A stretch of 53,655 bases of DNA from Pseudomonas sp. RIT623 (GTDB taxonomy: Bacteria; Pseudomonadota; Gammaproteobacteria; Pseudomonadales; Pseudomonadaceae), in the NCBI RefSeq assembly GCF_004519305.1, contig NZ_SOZA01000034.1, positions 1-53,655 of the forward strand. The letters run 5' to 3'. The position numbers and the translations under genes are program-made. Below are positions 43,803 to 51,721 of this stretch, in pieces. The stretch's first letter is position 1. Each line of letters starts with the position of its first letter. The notes below the pieces were generated by a model. It saw only the letters and a list, made by a program, of their open reading frames with translations. It ran no database searches and was not told the origin of the DNA.

Positions 43803-44926
43803 GCGACAACCTCCTCGGCCGTGCCCCGGTACACCTGGGCCCAGCGTTGTGCCAGGGTCGGCAGGTGGTAGCGTTGACGTTGAGTCTGGCGCGCCCGGGC
43901 GACCAGTTCGCCGGCCTGCTCGGGGTCTTGCAGCAGCGCTTCGAGATGTTCACCCAGCTCGGTCGTGGCCAAGGGCCGGGCGAGCAAGCCGTTGTGGCCG
44001 TGCTCGATCACGTCGGGGATGCCGCCGACACCGAAGGCCACCACCGGCACACCATCCTGCATGGCTTCGAGCAGGATCATCGGCGTGCCTTCGGTGCGCG
44101 AGCTGATGACCAGGGCATCCAGGCGTTTCATCCAGCCGCGCATGTCGCGCTGGAAGCCCGGCAGGGTAATGCGCTCGCCCAGGCCGGCAGCGTCGATGCG
44201 TTGTTGCAGGGCTTCGCGCTCAGGGCCTTCGCCAAGCATCACGGCGTGGACCCGCGGTTGGCGCTGACACACCGGGATCAGGGTGTCGAGGAACAGGTCG
44301 GGGCCTTTTTCGCTGGACAGTCGGCCAACGTAGGCGGCGAGCCAGGGAGCGGCGCCTGGCTGTGCCGCGCCCACGCCATCCTTTGCCTGCGCTTCACAGA
44401 TCTCAGGCAGTCCGTTGGGAATCACCTGCAGCTTGGCCGCTGGCACCCCGGCATCGCGGTGGATACGGGCAATGCTCTCGGCTACGCACACCACCGTGTC
44501 CACCGTCGGCGTGCGGCACAACTGCAGGCTCAGCCAAGTGTAGAAGCGTTGCTTGCGGCTGCGCGGGGTGAAGCCGTGCTGGGTGCTGACCATCGGCAGG
44601 CGCCACAGGGTGGCGCCGACCCAGCCAAACAGCTGGCCCTTGAAATTATGGCTGTTGACCAGCGGCCGCTGGCCGCGCTGCGCACCCAGCACCTTGAGCA
44701 CCGCCAGTAGCCCATGGCAGGTTTCGCAGGCAACGCCAGCCTCGCGAAAACGCGCCACCAGCTCTGCCGGGGCATCGAGGAACAGCACCCGATGCTGGCC
44801 CGGCATGGCCTGGCAGTGGTCCAGGAGCATGCGTTCGGCGCCGTAGAACCCGCCACTGCTGAGCAGATGCAGGATCGGCCGCCCGCAGGCCCGCAGCGCC
44901 GCGTTCAATTGCGCACCCAGTGCCAC
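43799..44926 (-). CDS. Glycosyltransferase family 4
   Basis: 375 aa, GT-B fold. HLLSSGGFYGAERML at the N-terminus, AAYVGRLSSEKGPDLFLDTL in the middle, and the EX7E motif SRTEGTPMILLEAMQDGVPVVAFGVGGIPDVI near the C-terminus are typical of retaining GT4 enzymes. It overlaps the Wzz-like gene by 22 bp; a later in-frame start is possible but would cut into the conserved N-terminus. Confidence 0.92.
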   Translation of the reverse strand: MALGAQLNAALRACGRPILHLLSSGGFYGAERMLLDHCQAMPGQHRVLFLDAPAELVARFREAGVACETCHGLLAVLKVLGAQRGQRPLVNSHNFKGQLFGWVGATLWRLPMVSTQHGFTPRSRKQRFYTWLSLQLCRTPTVDTVVCVAESIARIHRDAGVPAAKLQVIPNGLPEICEAQAKDGVGAAQPGAAPWLAAYVGRLSSEKGPDLFLDTLIPVCQRQPRVHAVMLGEGPEREALQQRIDAAGLGERITLPGFQRDMRGWMKRLDALVISSRTEGTPMILLEAMQDGVPVVAFGVGGIPDVIEHGHNGLLARPLATTELGEHLEALLQDPEQAGELVARARQTQRQRYHLPTLAQRWAQVYRGTAEEVVA

Positions 44927-46479
44927 AGGCGTGGCAGCGACCAGGTCTTGTGCGGGTTGGACAGGGCCGGGGTCTGGTCGTTGATCACCAGCAGCACCGG
45001 CAAGCCCAACTCGTGACCAATCTGCGCCGGATGCTTGAAGCGGTGGTCGAAGAACTCCTTGACATAGACCACGGCGATGGCCAGCAGCAAGCCGGTGATC
45101 AGGCCGAATGGAATGATCAGGCCGGGTTTCGGGAAGCTCGCCGCGGTGGGCTCGTAGGGGGCGCTGAGGACGCGCGCGTTGGACTGGCTGCCGTCGAGCA
45201 GGCCCTGGCCACGGCTTTCCTCGTAGCGCTGGGCGTAGGTGGAGAAGGCCTTGTGCAGGGCATCGATCTCGGTGTCCAGCTGGCGGGTCTTGCTCTGGGT
45301 CTCGCGCAACTGGAGGATGCGCTTGCTGTAGTCGGCGATGCGCTGGGTCTTCTGCTCGATCACCTGTTGGGTCACGGCCAGGTCCTGCTGGCGTTCACGG
45401 ATGCGGTTCTCGACGATCTTGAGGAACTGCGCGCGCAACTGGGCGATCTGCTGGCGGGCCATGACCATCTGGTCTGAGCCTGGCTGGAACACCGTGGCGT
45501 CACCGTTGTAGCGGGCCAGCTGGGTGGTCAGCTGTTCGCCGAGCTGCTTGATCTCGCGGTCCTCGAAGGCGACGTTGTCGACCGTGGTGGTGAAGGTGTA
45601 GGGGAACGCATAGTCGGCCAGCTTCGCCTTGTTGGCCGCGGCCAGGCTGCTTTGCAGGTAGTCCAGCCACTTCTGGTTCTGCAACTGGCGGTCACGTTGC
45701 AGGTTGAGCGCCTGCTCCTCGGTGTTGATGGCGTTGAGGCGGAAGGTGATCTCCTCTTTCGGGTCCGACGAGCCGATGGCGGTCAGCAGGCCCAGGCGCT
45801 GGCTTTCCAGGTCACCCAGGCGGGCCTGGTAGTGCAGCTTCTTCTGCTCGTAGAAGGTTTCGGGCAGCTCGTTGGATTGCAGATCCTGGCGGTTGGTCAG
45901 GAAGTTCTCCAGCAGGCGACTGACGAACAGCGTGCCAAGCTTGGGGTCGGCGGCGCTGTAGGTGATCGAGATCACGTTGGAGCCGGGTAGGGTCTCGACC
46001 TTGAGGTCTTTCACGGCCTGGTCGGTGAGGGCGTCCAGCTGGGTGTCGCGGTCATCGGCCACGGCGTTGCCGAACAGCCGGTGCAGCGGCTCGATGATGC
46101 TGTGGCGCAGCGGGTCGAGCAGCATGCGCCGCAGCAGCCCAGGCTCGTCGGGGTAGTGGCCTTCCTTGCGCAGCTCACCCAGGGTCTGGCGGATCAGGGT
46201 GGGCGAGCGCAGGATATTGCTTTCGGTCTCCATATCGGCCAGCGACGGCGGGATGAACTGGTCGGCCTGCTGCGACAGGGCCGAGGAGGTGTCGCTCTGC
46301 GAGAGTTTCTTCGACTGCACGATGACTTCGGCGGTGACGTCGTAGCTCTGCTTGAGCACCAGCGGCAGCAGCACGGCGATCAGCGCGAACACCAGGAACA
46401 CCCGTTTCACCAACTGGCGATTGGCGAAGAAGATGCGGAAGAACTCATGCACATAGTTTTCTTTCGGTTGCGTGATCAT
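44905..46479 (-). CDS. Wzz/GumC-like chain-length determinant (polysaccharide co-polymerase)
   Basis: 524 aa. One membrane helix near 26-44 (VFLVFALIAVLLPLVL), a long periplasmic, coiled-coil-rich region (about 190-430), and a second helix near 465 (LIIPFGLITGLLLAIAVVYVKEFF). There is no C-terminal kinase domain, so the kinase-like partner is the separate gene at 47536. It sets polymer length and links to the Wza-like exporter. The start follows GGGGGA. Confidence 0.9.
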   Translation of the reverse strand: MITQPKENYVHEFFRIFFANRQLVKRVFLVFALIAVLLPLVLKQSYDVTAEVIVQSKKLSQSDTSSALSQQADQFIPPSLADMETESNILRSPTLIRQTLGELRKEGHYPDEPGLLRRMLLDPLRHSIIEPLHRLFGNAVADDRDTQLDALTDQAVKDLKVETLPGSNVISITYSAADPKLGTLFVSRLLENFLTNRQDLQSNELPETFYEQKKLHYQARLGDLESQRLGLLTAIGSSDPKEEITFRLNAINTEEQALNLQRDRQLQNQKWLDYLQSSLAAANKAKLADYAFPYTFTTTVDNVAFEDREIKQLGEQLTTQLARYNGDATVFQPGSDQMVMARQQIAQLRAQFLKIVENRIRERQQDLAVTQQVIEQKTQRIADYSKRILQLRETQSKTRQLDTEIDALHKAFSTYAQRYEESRGQGLLDGSQSNARVLSAPYEPTAASFPKPGLIIPFGLITGLLLAIAVVYVKEFFDHRFKHPAQIGHELGLPVLLVINDQTPALSNPHKTWSLPRLWHWVRN

Positions 46480-46493
46480 GGTTCGTCCCCCGC

Positions 46494-47522
46494 TCAGTCG
46501 TTGCTTTCTTTGTTGTCGACGCGGTAGCTGAAACTGAAGCCAAAGCCCTGGAACAGCACCACGTCGGCCAGTTGCCGGGACAGCTCGGCGGCGCTGGCCA
46601 GGGTGGTCTTGGGCACGTAGAGCATGTCTTCGGGTTGCAGGTAGGCCAGTTGTTGGCTACCGCCGGAGAGCGCTTTGTCGACGTCGTAGTGCTTGGCGTG
46701 CACGGTGTTGCCTTCGCGGCGCATGATCACCACCGAGCCGAGCTTGGCCTTGAGGGTCGGGCCGCGGGCCAGGGTCAGCGCCTCGAGCACCGAGATCGGC
46801 CGGCGGATCTGGAAGGCGCCGGGTTGGCCGACCTCGCCGAGCACATAGATCTCGTTGGCGGCGGTGGACTTGAGCAGTACGTCCACGCTCATGCGCCCCG
46901 GGAGGCTGGCGTAGCGCTGGTTGAGATAGTCGCGCAGCTGGTTGACGGTCATGCCTTGCAGCGGCACCGAGCCGATTTCCGGGAAGGTGGCGCGGCCGTC
47001 GTTGCCCACGGTGATGTCGCGGCTCATGCCGGTACCGGGGTGGGTCAGGGCGTTCTTCAGGTTGATCTCGTCGGTCATCGGGCTGAGCACGCGCACGGTG
47101 ACCTGGTCGCGGTTGGGCTTGAACACCCGCTTGTCCTGGTAGGCCTGGCGGATCGCGCCTTCAGCCTCGGCGGGGGTCATGCCTTCCACACGTACCGCGG
47201 CGTTGGTGCTGGGCAGGGTGATGCTGCCGTCGGGCTGCACCAACTGGTTGCCGTTCAGGCCGCTGGCGGCCATGAAGTTCAGGTCCAGAGTGTCGCCGGA
47301 CTGGATGCGGTACACCCCGGCCGAGCGGTTGCTGACATGGAAGATCACCTCCAGCACGTCCTGCGGACGCAGCACCTGCTCGCGGCGGGCAACTTCGGTG
47401 GCCTGGCTTTCGGCGGGCGGCGCGGTGAGGATCTGCACCGGCATCTCGCGGTCGTCCTGGCTGGCGCAGCCGGCCACGGCCAGCAGGCACAGGGCAATCG
47501 ATGGGTATCTCATGGCATTCAT
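46494..47522 (-). CDS. Wza-like outer-membrane polysaccharide export lipoprotein
   Basis: 342 aa. Lipoprotein signal with lipobox LAVAGC (lipidated Cys at 19). A poly-export domain (YRIQSGDTLDLNF, QPDGSITLP), and SLBB-like modules (EIYVLGEVGQPGAFQI, EDMLYVPKTTLA) follow. It forms the export channel through the outer membrane. The start may be ATG at 47522 or 47513; the second has an AGGA at better spacing. Confidence 0.92.
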   Translation of the reverse strand: MNAMRYPSIALCLLAVAGCASQDDREMPVQILTAPPAESQATEVARREQVLRPQDVLEVIFHVSNRSAGVYRIQSGDTLDLNFMAASGLNGNQLVQPDGSITLPSTNAAVRVEGMTPAEAEGAIRQAYQDKRVFKPNRDQVTVRVLSPMTDEINLKNALTHPGTGMSRDITVGNDGRATFPEIGSVPLQGMTVNQLRDYLNQRYASLPGRMSVDVLLKSTAANEIYVLGEVGQPGAFQIRRPISVLEALTLARGPTLKAKLGSVVIMRREGNTVHAKHYDVDKALSGGSQQLAYLQPEDMLYVPKTTLASAAELSRQLADVVLFQGFGFSFSYRVDNKESND

Positions 47523-47535
47523 CCTGTGCGGCCTC

Positions 47536-48183
47536 TCAAAGATTTTCGTACAGCCACTTGGGCATGTAGTACTTGCGCTTGTTGAACACGCTGCCGATCA
47601 GCCGCGCGCCGGCCTGGGTCAGGCGCTGGGCGGCGGCCTGGGCTACTTCCCAGCGGGTTTCCTCGGCGCTGACCACCAGAATCACGCCGTCGACCAGGGT
47701 GCCGATCACCAGGCTGTCGGCGCTGGCGTAGATGGCCTCGCCGTCGATCACCACGAAGCGGTACTGGTTGCTCAGCTGGTGCAGCAGCACGCGCAGTTGC
47801 TCAGGGTCCAGGCGGTCGCGGCCACGCTTCCAGGTACCGGCCGGAAGCAGGTCGAACGGCTGGTCGGACAAGCGCACGATGCAGTCCTGAGCCAGGGGTG
47901 GGGTGTCCTGGTCGAACAACAGGTCGCTGTAGCCACGCAACTTGGCCAGGCCCAGTTGCTGGCTGAGGCCGCCGGAACTGAGGCTGGCGTCGATCAGCAG
48001 CACGTTGCCGGCGCTCATCACCGCCAGTTGGCCGGCAAAGGCCAGGGCGCTGGTGCTGGTGCCACTGCCGGTGTTGGCCGCGGTCAGCAGCAGGGTGCGC
48101 TGGTCGAGGTCGAGCACGGTGGCGGTCAGGTTGGTCTCGCTTGGGGTCGCGATTGTCAGGCTTCTTGAGGATGAACCGTCCAT
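47536..48183 (-). CDS. P-loop (BY-kinase/CapB-like) protein with degenerate Walker A
   Basis: 215 aa, a stand-alone cytosolic domain like the kinase half of bacterial tyrosine kinases, which partner a Wzz-like protein. Walker A' is VLLIDASLSSGG and a Walker B-like strand is RFVVIDGEAI. The expected Walker A (G-x4-GK-S/T) reads N37-T-G39-S-G41-T42-S-T44: the Lys is Thr. The C-terminus KRKYYMPKWLYENL keeps three Tyr, as phosphorylated clusters of these proteins do. Either this subgroup binds nucleotide without the Lys, or it is a pseudokinase that regulates the co-polymerase allosterically. Confidence 0.82.
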   Translation of the reverse strand: MDGSSSRSLTIATPSETNLTATVLDLDQRTLLLTAANTGSGTSTSALAFAGQLAVMSAGNVLLIDASLSSGGLSQQLGLAKLRGYSDLLFDQDTPPLAQDCIVRLSDQPFDLLPAGTWKRGRDRLDPEQLRVLLHQLSNQYRFVVIDGEAIYASADSLVIGTLVDGVILVVSAEETRWEVAQAAAQRLTQAGARLIGSVFNKRKYYMPKWLYENL

Positions 48184-48184
48184 C

Positions 48185-48931
48185 TCAGCTTGCTCCGTGG
48201 CCAGTGAAGACTTTGAACGGGGTCTTGAGCAGGATCTTCAGGTCCAGCATCAGGCTCTGTTCGTTGATGTAGCTCAGATCGAGCTCTACACGTTGGTCGA
48301 AGTCGATGTCGCTGCGCCCGGAGATCTGCCACAGGCCGGTCATGCCGGGGTAGATCGACAGCCGCGCCAGGTGGTTGTCGTGGTAGCGGTAGGCGTTGAA
48401 CGAAGTGGGACGCGGGCCGACCAGGCGCATGTCGCCGGTGACCACGTTGATCAGGTTGGGCAGCTCGTCGAGGCTGCTGCGGCGTAGCCAGCCGCCCACC
48501 GAGGTGATGCGCGGGTCCTTGTCGATCTTGAAATCGATGGCGTCGGCGCCGTGCTTGTTGAGGTGACGTACCGAGTCCTTCAGCGCCTCGGCGTTGGCCA
48601 CCATGGTGCGGAACTTGTACATGCCGAACAGCCGGCCTCGGTAGCCGGTGCGCTTTTGCACGAAGAACACTGGGCCCGGGCTGGAGCGCTTGATCAGCAC
48701 CGCCAGCACCAGGAACGCTGGCGACAGCAGCAGCAGCAGGACCAGCGCGGCCAGGCACGACAGCACGCGGTTGGTCCGCGACAAGGTCCAGGGCCGACCG
48801 CCGGCACGGCCGCTGATCCAACCGCGGCCCTGCATGTGGATGGCCGCGTCGATGCGCTGGCGGTGCGCCGGGTCCATGCGCTTGTCCTGGTACAGCGCCT
48901 GTAATTGCGCGCTTTTCGGTTGTCCTGTCAT
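48185..48931 (-). CDS. Initiating undecaprenyl-phosphate sugar transferase (WcaJ/WbaP-like)
   Basis: 248 aa. One membrane segment (about 55-78, LSCLAALVLLLLLSPAFLVLAVLI), then the catalytic domain SPGPVFFVQKRTGYRGRLFGMYKFRTM and DELPNLINVVTGDMRLVGPRP. It transfers the first sugar-1-phosphate to undecaprenyl phosphate. It lacks the extra N-terminal helices of full-length WcaJ. The donor (glucose, galactose or another hexose) is not determined. Confidence 0.93.
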   Translation of the reverse strand: MTGQPKSAQLQALYQDKRMDPAHRQRIDAAIHMQGRGWISGRAGGRPWTLSRTNRVLSCLAALVLLLLLSPAFLVLAVLIKRSSPGPVFFVQKRTGYRGRLFGMYKFRTMVANAEALKDSVRHLNKHGADAIDFKIDKDPRITSVGGWLRRSSLDELPNLINVVTGDMRLVGPRPTSFNAYRYHDNHLARLSIYPGMTGLWQISGRSDIDFDQRVELDLSYINEQSLMLDLKILLKTPFKVFTGHGAS

Positions 48932-49992
48932 ATCGCCCTCCGTTGATTTGGCTGCTCGCCCGTGGGCGCCGCTTCGCTGGCGGCGGGCGAGTAGTAGCTC
49001 TTGAACCAGGCGACGAAGCGCCCGAGCCCTTCATCAAGGCCTATTTGTGGGGTGAATCCGGTGACCCGAGCCAGGGCGCTGGCATCGGCGCAGGTGGCCA
49101 GCACGTCGCCCGGCTGCAGGGGCAGCAGCTCGATCACTGCCTTGCGCCGCAGGTGTTTTTCCAGCAGCGCCAGGTAGTCGAGCAGCTCCACCGGGCGTTG
49201 CCCGCCGATGTTGTACAGGCGCCAGGGTGCGTTGCTGCTGGCCGGGTCGGGGTTGAGCGGGTCCCACTGCGGGTCGCCGACCGGGGGCCTGGGGATCAGT
49301 CGCACCAGGCTCTCGACGATGTCGTCGATGTAGGTGAAGTCACGCTGATGGCGGCCATGGTTGAACAGCTGGATCGGTCGCCCTTCGCTGATCGCGCTGG
49401 CGAACTGCATCGGCGACATGTCCGGACGCCCCCAGGGGCCGTACACGGTAAAAAAGCGCAGGCCGCTGCAAGGGATGCCGTAGAGGTGGCTGTAGCTATG
49501 GGCCATGGCCTCGTTGGCCTTCTTGGTGGCGGCGTACAGCGACAGCGGATGGTCCACGGCATCCTCGACCCGATACGGGGTTCGCTGGTTCGCGCCATAG
49601 ACCGAGCTGGACGAGGCGTACAGCAGGTGGCGAACCGGGTGGTGGCGGCAGCCTTCGAGAATGTTGAGGAAACCGGCGAGGTTGCTGTCCAGGTAGGCCT
49701 GGGGGTTCTGCAGTGAATAGCGCACCCCGGCCTGGGCGGCCAGGTGCACCACCACCTCGGGGCGCTCGCTGGCGAACAGCCTGGCCATGCCATCGCGCTC
49801 GCCCAGGTCCAGGCTGTGCAGCGGGAAGTCGCCGGCGCTCTGGCGGACCCAGTGCACGCGGGCGTGCTTGAGCGACGGCGGGTAATAGTCGTTGAAGTTG
49901 TCCAGCCCTACCACTTGGTGGCCGTCGAGCAGCAGTCGGCGGCAGGTATGGGCACCGATGAAACCGGCCGCGCCGGTGACCAGCACCTTCAT
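48928..49992 (-). CDS. UDP-glucuronate 4-epimerase-like NAD-dependent epimerase
   Basis: 354 aa. The start at 49992 overlaps the ugd stop by 4 bp (ATGA-type). Rossmann motif GAAGFIGAH, YASSSSVYG, Y-x3-K in SLYAATKKANE, and the segment FFTVYGPWGRPDMSPMQFASAI of the UDP-uronate epimerase group. Together with Ugd just upstream it would supply UDP-GalA from UDP-GlcA. The start was chosen because upstream sequence lies in ugd. Confidence 0.88.
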   Translation of the reverse strand: MKVLVTGAAGFIGAHTCRRLLLDGHQVVGLDNFNDYYPPSLKHARVHWVRQSAGDFPLHSLDLGERDGMARLFASERPEVVVHLAAQAGVRYSLQNPQAYLDSNLAGFLNILEGCRHHPVRHLLYASSSSVYGANQRTPYRVEDAVDHPLSLYAATKKANEAMAHSYSHLYGIPCSGLRFFTVYGPWGRPDMSPMQFASAISEGRPIQLFNHGRHQRDFTYIDDIVESLVRLIPRPPVGDPQWDPLNPDPASSNAPWRLYNIGGQRPVELLDYLALLEKHLRRKAVIELLPLQPGDVLATCADASALARVTGFTPQIGLDEGLGRFVAWFKSYYSPAASEAAPTGEQPNQRRAI

Positions 49993-51338
49993 GGCGCATC
50001 CACCTGCGGGCTGACCTGGCGCAGGCCGATGCCGCTGTAATGCAAGCCGTGGGCGGCTACTTGCTCGGGGTTGTACAGGTTGCGGCCATCGACGATCACC
50101 CGCGCGCGCAGCTTGCTGGCCAGCAGGGCGAAGTCGACCACGCGGAAGTTCTTCCACTCGGTGCAGATCACCAGGGCATCGGCGTCCTGCAGGGTGTCGT
50201 CGCGGGTGGCGCACAGTTGCAGGTCGTCGCGGTAGCCGTACAGCCGCCGACATTCATCCATCGCCTCGGGGTCGTAGGCGCGCACCGTGGCGCCTTCGGC
50301 CCACAGCGCTTCCATCAGGTAGCGACTGGGGGCTTCGCGCATGTCGTCGGTGTTGGGCTTGAAGGCCAGCCCCCACAGGGCGATGGACTTGCCGGCCAGG
50401 CCCGCCAGGCGTTGCTTGAGCTTGGCGAACAGGATGCGCCGCTGCTGGTCGTTGACCTCATTGACGCTTTGCAGCAGGCGCAGCGGCATGCCGCTATGGG
50501 CGGCGGTATGCAGCAGGGCCTTGATGTCCTTGGGGAAGCACGAGCCGCCGAAACCGCAACCGGGGTAGATGAAGTGGTAGCCGATGCGCGGGTCGGAACC
50601 GATACCGCGGCGCACGGCCTCGATATCGGCGCCCAGGTGTTCGCTGAGGTTGGCCAGTTCGTTCATGAAGCTGATGCGCGTGGCGAGCATGGCGTTGGCG
50701 GCGTACTTGGTCAGTTCGGCGCTGCGGTTGTCCATGAACATCAGTTTTTCGTGGTTGCGGCAGAACGGCGCGTACAGTTCGGCCAACTGGTCATGGGCCA
50801 ACTCGTCGAGGGTGCCGACGATGATCCGGTCAGGGCGCATGCAATCGGCCAGGGCGCTGCCTTCCTTGAGAAACTCCGGGTTGGACACCACGCGCACCTG
50901 CAACTGGCTCTTGCCCAGGCGCTGCAGCTCGTCGCGGGCCAGGGCCATGACCTGGTCGGCGGTACCCACCGGCACCGTGGACTTGATGATCAGGGTGCGG
51001 TCGGCCTCCATCAATGCGGCGATCTGCCGGGTGACGTTGAGCACATGGCTGAGGTCGGCCGAGCCATCTTCGTCGGGCGGGGTGCCGACGGCGATGAAAA
51101 TCAGCCCGGCATGGCTGACCGCGTCGCTGGCCTGGGTACTGAACAGCAGGCGGCCTTCCTTGATGTTGTCCTCGAGCAGATCCGACAGGCCAGGCTCGCT
51201 GATCGGCGGCACGCCCTGGCGCAACTGGTTGATCTTGTGGGCATCGACATCCACGCACAGCACGCGGTGGCCGACGTCCGCCAGGGCGGCAGCCTGTACC
51301 AGTCCAACATAACCTGTGCCAAAAACGCTCACGTCCAT
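49989..51338 (-). CDS. ugd: UDP-glucose 6-dehydrogenase
   Basis: 449 aa. NAD-binding GTGYVGLVQAAALADVGH at the N-terminus, catalytic Cys C267 in GCGFGGSCFPKDIKAL, and the C-terminal UDP-binding domain (LWGLAFKPNTDDMREAPS). It oxidises UDP-glucose to UDP-glucuronate in two steps. It is the first gene of the locus, so its expression reports on the whole operon's promoter. Confidence 0.96.
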   Translation of the reverse strand: MDVSVFGTGYVGLVQAAALADVGHRVLCVDVDAHKINQLRQGVPPISEPGLSDLLEDNIKEGRLLFSTQASDAVSHAGLIFIAVGTPPDEDGSADLSHVLNVTRQIAALMEADRTLIIKSTVPVGTADQVMALARDELQRLGKSQLQVRVVSNPEFLKEGSALADCMRPDRIIVGTLDELAHDQLAELYAPFCRNHEKLMFMDNRSAELTKYAANAMLATRISFMNELANLSEHLGADIEAVRRGIGSDPRIGYHFIYPGCGFGGSCFPKDIKALLHTAAHSGMPLRLLQSVNEVNDQQRRILFAKLKQRLAGLAGKSIALWGLAFKPNTDDMREAPSRYLMEALWAEGATVRAYDPEAMDECRRLYGYRDDLQLCATRDDTLQDADALVICTEWKNFRVVDFALLASKLRARVIVDGRNLYNPEQVAAHGLHYSGIGLRQVSPQVDAP

Positions 51339-51389
51339 GCGCTGTGCCTCGATGGATGAGTAAGGGAGATGAAACAGTGGTGTGAATTC

Positions 51390-51420
51390 GGTATAGCTCA
51401 GCGCCGGGGATTTGCGTCAA
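51390..51420 (-). promoter_or_regulatory. Candidate promoter of the exopolysaccharide operon
   Basis: On the minus strand TTGACG (51420-51415) is followed after 18-19 bp by CTATACC (about 51396-51390), a sigma-70-like pair about 50 bp before the ugd start. The spacing is long, so an activator may be needed. Confidence 0.4.
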
Positions 51421-51721
51421 AGCAATGGCATGTTTCGTCTAATTTACAGACCCTAAGTAAACGGGCCATGTGCCACCAACCCTTTTCCAATCCGTGTGTT
51501 AGCGAACAAAGCTGCTGGCAATTGGCCGTTTCGTGTCCCGATGAACGGTTAGATGCAGCGGAATAAGCGGGCTGTAGACGATAGGGATAATCATCAGCGA
51601 CTACTCAGGGGTGCCAGAATCTGGCGTCGGGATATCGTCGGAAAATTGACTTTTTCTCGTTGTGGTTTGTTTCACAGCTGCTACGGTTTGAAGAGCAATC
51701 CATGACGGGAGTGACCGGGAC
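51421..51721. other. Divergent intergenic region, no gene seen
   Basis: The ~300 bp between the EPS promoter region and the sulfatase gene is AT-richer than its surroundings and shows no convincing ORF. A TTGACT at 51648 could be a -35 for the sulfatase gene but lacks a good -10. No JUMPstart/ops element (GGCGGTAGC) was found on either strand. Confidence 0.5.

Noticed and set aside
51339..51721. JUMPstart/ops element of the exopolysaccharide operon
   Set aside because: No GGCGGTAGC core was found on either strand.
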